NCBI GenBank assembly: GCA_046160485.1
Contig: JBJXGV010000017.1
Coordinates: forward strand, 1 to 60,167
Origin: JBJXGV01 sp046160485
GTDB lineage: Bacteria > Orphanbacterota > Orphanbacteria > JBJXGV01
DNA: 60,167 nt
Direction of reading: 5' to 3'
Below the pieces are notes generated by a model that saw only the letters and a list, made by a program, of their open reading frames with translations, made no database searches and was not told the DNA's origin. Positions 53,551 to 60,167 of this stretch are shown here, one piece after another (position 1 is the first letter of the stretch; the number at the start of each line of letters is the position of its first letter). The position numbers were made by a program, and so were the translations under genes.

Positions 53551-54358
53551 GAAATGATTTCCCGACGACGTTGACGGCGATACTCGACGACACGAGGAAG
53601 AGGAACCCCGTGACGGACATGTAGATCACGCGCGGGCCTCCCCATCGCAGGAAGAAATGCGCGAAAAGCGATAGCCCGAAGATTGCCCACGCGAGGATCG
53701 TCAGCAGCACCTTCGGGTCTAGGATCCTCACGTCGTCGAGCTGCATCACCCAAATCGCACCGAGCGAGATTGCAAACGAAAGACAGAAGAAGCCCACCGA
53801 CAGAGCGCGAATGTTCATCTGCGCGAGAACCTCGAGCGGCGGGAGCCGGTCGTACACGATCGAGAAGCGCCGGGACTTCAGCTCGTGATAGAGCGCGAGA
53901 AAGAGGATCCCGTAGATCGCGGCGATCGCGAATCCGCAGTAGCCGAGCACGGCGGCGATTACGTGCAGGCCGAAGAGCGCCGAGCGCAGAATCTCCGGCG
54001 TGGGGCCGGTGCGGTCGATGAACGCCGACGACACCGTCTCGAGCAGAAACACGATGAGGATCACGAAGATGCCCGTCATGCGATTCTTCTGGCGCCACTC
54101 GATGTAGAGATAGACGAAGGCGAGCGCAAACGCGAGTGCGGAGAGTGTTTCGAAGACCGTGGCGAGCGGGATCCGGCCGCGGACGACGCCGCGCACAACG
54201 AGTTCGCACGCGTGCAACGCGAGCGCGCTCACCAATAGCGGCGTGGCGACGCGGCGCGCGAACGGTTCGTCACGCGCGAAGAGAAGCGCGTAACAGGCCG
54301 CTGCGAGTGCGTAAAGGATCGGGGTGATCGCCCCTATGAGCGAGAGAACGATTTCCAT
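53537..54358 (-). CDS. ccsA: CcsA/HemX-like cytochrome c assembly membrane protein
   Basis: 273 residues from ATG 54358. About eight hydrophobic helices with short loops. Family features include the first-helix start V-L-S-L-I-G-A-I-T-P, P-L-A-T-V-F-E-T-L-S in the second loop, a histidine in F-G-L-H-V-I-A-A-V-L-G-Y, and A-H-F-F-L-R-W-G-G-P-R near the C-terminus. HemX and CcsA/ResC share this fold; HemX influences HemA levels and CcsA handles haem export for cytochrome c maturation. The tryptophan-rich WWD loop of true CcsA is not obvious, so a HemX-like role is quite possible. Heads the haem operon. Confidence 0.85.
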   Translation of the reverse strand: MEIVLSLIGAITPILYALAAACYALLFARDEPFARRVATPLLVSALALHACELVVRGVVRGRIPLATVFETLSALAFALAFVYLYIEWRQKNRMTGIFVILIVFLLETVSSAFIDRTGPTPEILRSALFGLHVIAAVLGYCGFAIAAIYGILFLALYHELKSRRFSIVYDRLPPLEVLAQMNIRALSVGFFCLSFAISLGAIWVMQLDDVRILDPKVLLTILAWAIFGLSLFAHFFLRWGGPRVIYMSVTGFLFLVSSSIAVNVVGKSFHVFR

Positions 54359-54479
54359 TCGCGTCGGCCCCGTCGTTCAGAGTGTGCGCGTCAGTCCATC
54401 TACAGCGCACCGAATCTAACGCAGCGACCCGAGCGAGTCCACCCCATTACCCGGCGCGGAGGCGCGTGCGCGCGGCCAC

Positions 54480-55769
54480 TCACATCGCGCAACCGCTGCT
54501 CCGCGCGTCGCGCCGAAACTTGGGCCACGCCGTCGCCTTCAAGCCGCCGCCGTCCGTGCGGATCGCATAGACGCGGCCATCGAGATCGGCGATGAGGAGC
54601 GTGCCGGTCGCGGTGATCGCGGGCGACGGCCAGATGATTCCGGATCGCGTCTCGACCATCCAACGAACGCCGCCGAGCGCCGGATCGAGGGCGTAGACGC
54701 GGCCGAACTCCTGGCCGAAGTAGATCGATCCGTCCGCCCCGATCGCGGGCGATGAGTAGATGTCGAAATGCGTGGCGGGCACGCCGGGCGGAAGGTCCTC
54801 GGGATCGAACCGCCACTTCACGATCCCCGTGGGATCGAGCGCGAGAAAACTCGACGCTGGGTTCCCCGTGTTCGTGCCGAAGTAGATCGTGCCGTCCGCG
54901 TCGATCGCAGGCGACGAGCGAAACGTGCATTGGTATCCGATCGTCGAGACGTCGAACGTCCACCGAATCTCGCCCCCGGAAGAGACCGCGTAGAGCACAC
55001 CCGGGTTCGTCGCCACGTAGATGGTCCCATCGGGCCCGATCGCGGGCGACGCGACGACATGGTCGTTCACTCCGAGGTCGCGGCTCCAGATCACGCTCCC
55101 GTCGTCGGGGTCGAACGCGGTGAGCGGCACGTTGTGGAAGACGAAGTAGACGGTCCCGTCAGGCGCGATCACCGGAGAGTTGCGAAGATCTTCGACCGCG
55201 GGGCCCAGCCGCGACCACTGGAGAGCGCCCGCGGCATCGATCGCGTAGAGCGCGTCGCCCGCGACGTACACCGTGCCGTCGGGCGCGATCGCCGGCGCCG
55301 ACAGCCCGACGTCCATGCCCCGCGGATTCGGATTGATGTTGAACGTCCACTGGAGGCGGCCGTCGGCGGCGAGCCGGTAGACAACGTCGCGCAAGACGAC
55401 CGCACCCGCCGCGTCGCGCTCCTGCACGACGAACGTGAGCGATCCGTCGGGCGCGACCGCGGGAGTCGAGCGCACCTCCTTCGATCCGAGCGGAAACTTC
55501 CAGCGCACCGCGCCGGTCGCTATGTCGAGTGCGTAGAGATGATGATCGTTCTCGAACACGCCGAACCGCGGATTCGACGTTCCGAAGTACGCCGTCTGTT
55601 CGTCGAGGCTCAGCGCGCCCGAGCCGTAGTAGATCCCGGCGTCGCTCCCGAATGTCCAGAGGATGCGATCCGCGCCGACGCCGCCGGGAGCGGTCGGTTC
55701 GTCGCCGCCGCCGCAGCCGAACGCGACGAGCGCGAGCATTCCGAACAACCACACAGGACTACGACGCAT
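54480..55769 (-). CDS. Lipoprotein with PQQ-type beta-propeller
   Basis: 429 residues from ATG 55769, preceded by AGGAGG at 6 nt. Lipobox A-L-V-A-F-G-C at residue 19. The rest is repeated propeller blades of the PQQ-dehydrogenase-like/BamB family, each with A-P-D-G-T-V-Y-V or A-D-G-T-I-Y-F-G strands and a following L-Y-A-I-D or L-x-A-L-D-P strand, about seven or eight in all. Methanol-dehydrogenase catalytic residues are not evident, so it is probably a structural or binding propeller. It ends W-P-K-F-R-R-D-A-R-S-S-G. Followed by a 120-bp gap before the haem operon. Confidence 0.87.
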   Translation of the reverse strand: MRRSPVWLFGMLALVAFGCGGGDEPTAPGGVGADRILWTFGSDAGIYYGSGALSLDEQTAYFGTSNPRFGVFENDHHLYALDIATGAVRWKFPLGSKEVRSTPAVAPDGSLTFVVQERDAAGAVVLRDVVYRLAADGRLQWTFNINPNPRGMDVGLSAPAIAPDGTVYVAGDALYAIDAAGALQWSRLGPAVEDLRNSPVIAPDGTVYFVFHNVPLTAFDPDDGSVIWSRDLGVNDHVVASPAIGPDGTIYVATNPGVLYAVSSGGEIRWTFDVSTIGYQCTFRSSPAIDADGTIYFGTNTGNPASSFLALDPTGIVKWRFDPEDLPPGVPATHFDIYSSPAIGADGSIYFGQEFGRVYALDPALGGVRWMVETRSGIIWPSPAITATGTLLIADLDGRVYAIRTDGGGLKATAWPKFRRDARSSGCAM

Positions 55770-55826
55770 TGGAAATCCTCCTCTCGCGTAACACTCGCGC
55801 AGGGCGTGATCGCACCGCGCGCGCCG

Positions 55827-57533
55827 CTATCGCATGAGCACGACGCTTCGCACGCGCGACGCCCCGGCCGTGCTGAGTTCGAGAAAGTAAACGCCGCTCG
55901 CCGCCGGTCGCCCCGCGGCGTCGAGGCCGTCCCAGGGTTCGGCGTACACCCCGGGCGCCGTCCACGCGCCGTCGTGGAGTGTCCGCACGCGGCGGCCCTC
56001 GACGTCGTAAATATCGATGCGGACCGCGGCGCTTTCGGACGTGCGGAAACGAATCATCGTGCTCGGCCCGAACGGGTTGGGAACTGCGGGCCACAGGAAG
56101 AGCGCGCCCGCACTCGCCGCAGAAACCGGCGAGTCGATGCCGACCGCCTCGACGGGTTGCGCCAGGTGCGCGATCGTCGCGACACCCGCGCGGATGATGT
56201 CCGCCGCCTGCTCCTTCGAAATGTTCGCGAGCGTGTCGCACGTTTGGTGATAACACGGGTACGCGGCGTATTCGTCTTGGATCGCGAGAAACGCCGGGTA
56301 GCCGCGGGCCTGATAGGGCACGTGATCGCTTCCGAACGAGAAGTAGGTCTTCTCGGTAGCAAGCGGCGTGTAACGAGCGCACGCATCGTCCATCACCGTC
56401 ATGAGCGAGTCCCACGCGACCTGCCCTTCGATCGTCACTGTGTACGTCGTGCCGCGCCAGCCGATCATGTCCATGATCACGACGCCGAAGATCGAGTCGC
56501 CGCGCGCCACGGCGTTGCTCGCGTTCCGCGTGCTTCCGTAGAGCCCCTGCTCCTCGCCCGTAAAGCAGATGAACTTGATGGTCGAGGCGAACTCGCGTTT
56601 GCGCAGAACGCGGGCGGCCTCGATCACGCCGACCGCGCCGCTCCCGTTGTCCTCCGCGCCGGGAGCGCGCGTCGCGGGCTGCGGCGACGTCGAGTCGAGA
56701 TGCCCGCCGATGATGAAGATTCGCTCCGGCGTCACGCGCCCGGGAAGCGTGGCGATCACGTTGCGCGCCTGCGTGGAGCCGACCGGAACGCTCTCGAATT
56801 CCGTGGCGAGGCCGAGGCCGGCGAACGCGTCGTAGCACCACTGCTCGGCCTTTCGGCCGCCGTTGTATTGCGTGTGGCGCGTGCGGAAGAGGTAAGGCCC
56901 GCCTCCCACGAACGTCGACTCCGCGCCGCTGAGCGCGCCCAGTTTTTCATAGACGGAATCGGCGTCGACGCACGCGGCGATCTCGTCGACCGCCGGCGCG
57001 AAGTCGGTCGCGCGAGGAGCGGGGTTCGGCGGCGGCGCGAGCAGTGCGCGCCCCGCTTGCGCGGGCGCGCTCGCGGCGAGCGCCTCGAGGCGATAGCCCT
57101 CCGCGGTGATCGCGTCGAGCACCGCCGGTTCGGGGGCGTCGACGAGAAGGTAGGTGCCGTCGGTCCAGAGGACGCGGACGCCGCGCGCTGCGCCCCACGC
57201 GTTCGGATCGCGCGCGAGGTCGTCGCGCCGGCCGCGCATCGACTGCAACACGAAGAGCGAGGGCTCCGCGCCCCGCGGATCGTCGCCGAGCGCCGCCGCG
57301 TCGAACGGCAGCGTCTCGTAGAGCGCGGCGCAGGGCAGGGCGCGCAACAGGCGCGCGTTCGGCGGAGGCGTCTCTCCTGCCGGGATCGCGCGGATCGCGG
57401 CCGCTTCGATGCGCGCGCGCGAGTTCGCCGCGGCGGGCAACGCGACCGGCGCGATCCACGCCACGATCAGGGCGACAGCGCAGATCGCGGCGAAAAGCCG
57501 CACAAGCCGGCACACAGTCCCGCGCGCGTTCAT
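55827..57533 (-). CDS. Secreted M28-family zinc aminopeptidase with C-terminal sorting-type domain
   Basis: 568 residues from ATG 57533 (GGGAGG 6 nt upstream); an earlier start at 57590 lacks a ribosome site. Signal peptide L-F-A-A-I-C-A-V-A-L-I-V-A-W. The catalytic domain spans about residues 200-460 and carries every di-zinc motif in order: G-G-H-L-D-S, E-D-N-G-S-G, G-E-E-Q-G, I-M-D-M-I-G-W and Y-H-Q-T-C-D-T. The C-terminal 85 residues are a FlgD/T9SS-like domain (P-N-P-F, I-Y-D-V-E-G-R-R-V-R-T-L, G-V-Y-F-L-E-L). It probably trims peptides outside the cell. Confidence 0.92.
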   Translation of the reverse strand: MNARGTVCRLVRLFAAICAVALIVAWIAPVALPAAANSRARIEAAAIRAIPAGETPPPNARLLRALPCAALYETLPFDAAALGDDPRGAEPSLFVLQSMRGRRDDLARDPNAWGAARGVRVLWTDGTYLLVDAPEPAVLDAITAEGYRLEALAASAPAQAGRALLAPPPNPAPRATDFAPAVDEIAACVDADSVYEKLGALSGAESTFVGGGPYLFRTRHTQYNGGRKAEQWCYDAFAGLGLATEFESVPVGSTQARNVIATLPGRVTPERIFIIGGHLDSTSPQPATRAPGAEDNGSGAVGVIEAARVLRKREFASTIKFICFTGEEQGLYGSTRNASNAVARGDSIFGVVIMDMIGWRGTTYTVTIEGQVAWDSLMTVMDDACARYTPLATEKTYFSFGSDHVPYQARGYPAFLAIQDEYAAYPCYHQTCDTLANISKEQAADIIRAGVATIAHLAQPVEAVGIDSPVSAASAGALFLWPAVPNPFGPSTMIRFRTSESAAVRIDIYDVEGRRVRTLHDGAWTAPGVYAEPWDGLDAAGRPAASGVYFLELSTAGASRVRSVVLMR

Positions 57534-57835
57534 AGCGTTCCTCCCGCAGCTCGTCGGCACGAACGCGTCGCGCCGCATGGTCACGAGCATCGATTTCGGG
57601 AGGGGGATCGATCTAATCCCTGGGAGGGGGGCTCAGCAGATTCCGCCGAGACACTGCAAGGGTAGGCCTCCGCGACGCGAGCGTCAACGGCGCGCAACGC
57701 TCCGGCAGGCAGCGTGACCCTGCCCACCGTTCCGACGAGCGGGGCACGGCACGGCGGCTTGCGCCCGCCTAGGACAAATCCGAGATTCACGAGTGCCGGC
57801 CGACCGGAAATCGCCGCCGGCTCGAGGGAGGGGCC
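57534..57835. other. Divergent intergenic region (302 bp)
   Basis: It separates the minus-strand M28 peptidase from the plus-strand secreted protein. It holds the promoter candidate at 57660-57688 and two ATCGAT sites flanking a G-rich direct repeat (about 57590-57632). No coding signal was found. The ribosome site of the next plus-strand gene (GAGGGAGG) is at its right end. Confidence 0.6.
57660..57688 (-). promoter_or_regulatory. Candidate sigma-70 promoter for the M28 peptidase
   Basis: Minus strand TTGACG (57688-57683), 17-nt spacer, TACCCT (57665-57660). Optimal spacing and good hexamers; start codon about 125 nt downstream. The leader carries a duplicated GGGAGGGGG element. Confidence 0.4.
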
Positions 57836-58804
57836 ATGATCCGAAGCGGTGTTTTCCTACGCGCGCTCGCATGCGGTGCGATGCTCTTCGTCTCCTCACA
57901 CGCCTTCGCGGAGCGCTCGACGCCCCCAGCCGGCGCGCGTGAAGCCAACGCGGCCGCCCCCGACGCGCGCCGCGTCGCGCCGGTCTCTGTGGCCGAGCTT
58001 TCGTCGCGCTTCGACGCCGTCACGGGCGGCGCCGACAGTTGCCGCGCCGCATGGGAAGGACCTCTGTACTACCTCTGGGAATTCGCGCAGCGGCGTTGTG
58101 AGGCGACGCAGTGCCAGATCGCGGCGCCGTCGCGCATCGACGCGGTGGCGATCGCCTGGTTCAACTACGGATCGCAGCCGAGCGAGAAAAACGTTCGCGT
58201 CTTCGTGATGGATGACGCCGGCGGCCTCCCGGGGAGCGTCCTCTGGTCGGCCGACGTCACGACGACGCTCCTCGGCGCCGGTGCGACAGCGAGCATCGCC
58301 TACCCTATCGATCCGCCGCTCGAGCCGGTCGGCCCTGGCGCGATTTGGTTCGGGCACGAGGAGTACGACGCGGGCCCGCCGAGTTCGCTCTTCGACGGAA
58401 CCGCGGACGGCGCGAACGCGTCGTCGCCGCCGCCATGCGGAACGTGGGGGTTGCAGACGCTCGGCGACTACATCCAGACGCTGCCCGTCTCGCCGGCGGA
58501 GGTGACGGGTGTCGGCGGGCGCGAAGATCAGGAGCGCGGAGGCGCGATCCGGATCGATCGTCTCGCAAGCCCGACGACGACGACACTCCGCTTCGACCTC
58601 GTCCTCGTCCACGCGGCGAGCCCGCGGGGCGATCTCGTCACGGTCTCCGGGGAGCGCGCGATCACCCTGCTCGACGGACGCGCGCTCGCAGCAGGGCGAC
58701 ACGAGATCGTCGCCGACCTCGGCGCTCTCGCACCGGGTGTCTATTTCCTGCGCGTCGGCGAGGGAGGCGCGACGCTCACCCGGAAAGTGTTCCTCGTGCG
58801 GTGA
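57836..58804 (+). CDS. Secreted hypothetical protein
   Basis: 322 residues from ATG 57838 or an adjacent codon in the same frame (GAGGGAGGGGCC precedes it); signal peptide F-L-R-A-L-A-C-G-A-M-L-F-V-S. The mature part looks like an extracellular beta-sandwich (I-D-A-V-A-I-A-W-F-N-Y, then V-R-V-F-V-M-D-D-A-G-G-L-P-G). Cysteine pairs occur near residues 70-95. The end (L-L-D-G-R-A-L-A-A-G, A-P-G-V-Y-F-L-R-V, R-K-V-F-L-V-R) matches the last strands of the sorting-type C-terminal domain seen in three other proteins here, but in shortened form. No function recognised. Confidence 0.75.
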   Translation: MIRSGVFLRALACGAMLFVSSHAFAERSTPPAGAREANAAAPDARRVAPVSVAELSSRFDAVTGGADSCRAAWEGPLYYLWEFAQRRCEATQCQIAAPSRIDAVAIAWFNYGSQPSEKNVRVFVMDDAGGLPGSVLWSADVTTTLLGAGATASIAYPIDPPLEPVGPGAIWFGHEEYDAGPPSSLFDGTADGANASSPPPCGTWGLQTLGDYIQTLPVSPAEVTGVGGREDQERGGAIRIDRLASPTTTTLRFDLVLVHAASPRGDLVTVSGERAITLLDGRALAAGRHEIVADLGALAPGVYFLRVGEGGATLTRKVFLVR

Positions 58805-58853
58805 CCCGCAGGAGCGATCTGTCGCAGGTGACGCGCGGGCGCCCGACGTCGCG

Positions 58854-60050
58854 CTAGAGACTCCGCGTGAGGTGAAACGTGTAGCGCACGACGGTGTCGC
58901 AGCCCGGCGACTCGTCGAATTGAAGCTTCTTGAGCTCGCCCAACACGCACGCCTCCATCTCCGCGTCGGCGACCGAACGCCCGACGATCTCCGCCGAGCG
59001 AATCGAGCCCGACTCGCCGATGACGAAACGCACGGAGATCTCGCCTGCGAGCGATTGGTTCTGCTTCAGCGCGCTGTTGTAGCAGCGGCGAATCGAACCT
59101 TTGCGTGCTTCGACCGCGCGCGCGATCGCGGCTTCGTCGCGGCAACCGGGTTCGCCGCTGCCGCCGAGAGCGCCTGTTCCGCCGGGCGCGCCGCTCGCGA
59201 CGCCTCGGCGCTCGAGGACGACGTCATCGCCATTGCCGTCGCCGAACGAGTTGAGAACGCCGCGCGCGTGCCCGGATCCGCGGCCGCCCGCTGCGCCATC
59301 GCCGTCGTCCGTGCCGGAACCGAGCCCCGTTCCACCGGCGCCGCCGATCGGAAGCCCCTCGCCGTCGTAGTCGCGAAGCGTCGCGATCCCCGCGAACGGT
59401 TCGGGCGATTGTTGATCCGGCCCGGGCGTGGCGCCGCGTTCGCCAGTCGCGCGCGAACCGCGCGCGTCGAGCGAGCCGAGCATGCCGAGCACGCCCGCGC
59501 GCCGGCCATCGTCGACCGAGTCCTTTCCTTTGCGTTCGCGCTTCCCGCTCGGCACCGGCTCGGCGATCTCTCCGAGCGCCGCGGCGGCTTCGCGCTTCGA
59601 CGACGGCGGCGCCACGACGTGCGCGGGCACACGCTTCTCCGGCTCGATGCGCGGCAACTCGACGACGACCGCCGAGAATGCCGCTGCGCGCGTGAGCACG
59701 TGCGCGGATCCGACGCCGAAGCTTGCGCTCGAAAGCGCGAGCGCGCCGATCGCGCCATGCACGACGAGCGACGCGGCGAGTCCGCGCCCCGGCGAACCGG
59801 GGCCCTCCGAACGAAACGCGCCACGAATCCACGGCCGTTCCCCGGGCGGCGCGCCTCCGCTACCGCCGCTCGCCGCCCGCGCACGCTGCGCCTCGGCCGC
59901 AAGCGCGAGCAGCGATTTCGATTTTCGGCGCGAACTCCACACGGGGGCCGCTGCCCCGGACTCGGCCGCCGCGCTTTCGCGCACGTGCCGTGCGATTTCC
60001 TCGACGCGCTCTTCGAGTCCAACGCTCGCGCGTGATTTGTCGCGGCTCAT
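58854..60050 (-). CDS. AgmX/PglI C-terminal domain protein (TonB-like energy transducer)
   Basis: 398 residues from ATG 60050, overlapping the ExbD stop (ATGA), ribosome site GGAGG. A cytoplasmic N-terminus of about 90 residues precedes one transmembrane helix (L-A-A-S-L-V-V-H-G-A-I-G-A-L-A-L). A long Gly/Asp/Ser-rich spacer follows. The C-terminal domain (A-R-K-G-S-I-R-R-C-Y-N, then I-S-V-R-F-V-I-G-E-S-G and F-H-L-T-R-S) is of the AgmX/PglI type known from myxobacterial gliding and adventurous-motility proteins. It likely spans the periplasm and passes ExbBD energy to the outer membrane. Confidence 0.85.
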   Translation of the reverse strand: MSRDKSRASVGLEERVEEIARHVRESAAAESGAAAPVWSSRRKSKSLLALAAEAQRARAASGGSGGAPPGERPWIRGAFRSEGPGSPGRGLAASLVVHGAIGALALSSASFGVGSAHVLTRAAAFSAVVVELPRIEPEKRVPAHVVAPPSSKREAAAALGEIAEPVPSGKRERKGKDSVDDGRRAGVLGMLGSLDARGSRATGERGATPGPDQQSPEPFAGIATLRDYDGEGLPIGGAGGTGLGSGTDDGDGAAGGRGSGHARGVLNSFGDGNGDDVVLERRGVASGAPGGTGALGGSGEPGCRDEAAIARAVEARKGSIRRCYNSALKQNQSLAGEISVRFVIGESGSIRSAEIVGRSVADAEMEACVLGELKKLQFDESPGCDTVVRYTFHLTRSL

Positions 60051-60167
60051 AGGATCGCCTCCAACTCGTCGCGCTCTGCGCCCTCGAGCACGAGCGCACA
60101 GACGCGCGAGAGTTTCGCGGACTGAAGTTCGTCGAGCACGTCGACGAGCCGCCGGTACGGCGCGGCC
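60047..60167 (-). CDS. ExbD/TolR biopolymer transport protein (5' end outside the window)
   Basis: Only the last 39 residues are visible, ending in TGA 60049-60047 (ATGA overlap with the AgmX gene). The visible stretch reads P-Y-R-R-L-V-D-V-L-D-E-L, a helix, then L-V-L-E-G, the pattern of the C-terminal periplasmic part of ExbD/TolR. Partner position next to an AgmX/TonB-like gene supports the call. Confidence 0.65.
   Translation of the reverse strand, partial: AAPYRRLVDVLDELQSAKLSRVCALVLEGAERDELEAIL

Overview
This is a GC-rich window (about two thirds G+C by eye) from a Gram-negative, double-membrane bacterium with dense, largely unidirectional gene packing; most genes lie on the minus strand and many are joined by ATGA, GTGA or TGATG overlaps. 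Several secreted proteins share a C-terminal beta domain of the FlgD/T9SS-sorting type (G-R-R-V-R-T-L, then G-V-Y-F-x-R-L), and there are an AgmX/PglI-type TonB-like protein, ExbB and ExbD, HAF and NHL repeat proteins and PD40 lipoproteins. Together these suggest an uncultured lineage such as Candidatus Eisenbacteria or a myxobacteria/Gemmatimonadota relative. That placement is inference; there is no rRNA here.

Layout. (1) 1-15.7 kb, minus strand: one long envelope gene train. It starts with a lipoprotein carrying an unusual CX5CH haem-like motif, then a beta-barrel, a PD40-repeat di-haem lipoprotein of the hydrazine-synthase-alpha-like family, a small DUF4266 lipoprotein, a DUF3570 outer-membrane protein, an NHL-propeller protein, another lipoprotein, two further beta-barrel proteins (one with an SH3 domain), two small secreted proteins, a 1632-residue TPR protein, a small secreted protein and an ExbB/TolQ proton channel cut by the window edge. 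A palindromic site precedes the train. (2) 16-20.7 kb, plus strand: a class I aminotransferase coupled to a polytopic membrane/TPR protein that appears to begin at ACG, then a secreted protein. (3) 20.7-25.8 kb: arginase, a polytopic membrane protein with a decayed second arginase start upstream of it, a HAF-repeat secreted protein, and tRNA-Glu flanked by an AT-rich patch. (4) 25.9-34.5 kb: a lexA-amidohydrolase pair with a candidate LexA operator, a glycosyltransferase lacking a normal start codon, a lipoprotein with a tandem duplication, and an AsmA-family protein. (5) 34.5-44 kb, minus strand: tRNA-Leu, tig, clpP, clpX, lon, engB, a class V aminotransferase, purA, tRNA-Lys, which form a protein quality-control cluster. 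(6) 44.2-54.4 kb, minus strand: ccsA/hemX-like, hemA, C, D, B, L, E, N and hemG/hemY, the C5 haem pathway from glutamyl-tRNA to protoporphyrin IX without ferrochelatase. (7) 54.5-60.2 kb: a PQQ-type propeller lipoprotein, an M28 peptidase, a secreted protein, and an AgmX/TonB-like plus ExbD pair at the right edge.

How they may work together: the haem operon could supply the c-type haems predicted for the left-hand operon, with the CcsA-like protein helping cytochrome c maturation. ExbB/ExbD/TonB-type parts at both ends point to proton-motive-force-driven work on the outer membrane. The most interesting stretches are the left-hand redox/envelope operon, the two genes with apparent non-canonical starts, the decayed arginase with its hairpin, the LexA operator, and the ClpP whose triad aspartate position is asparagine.
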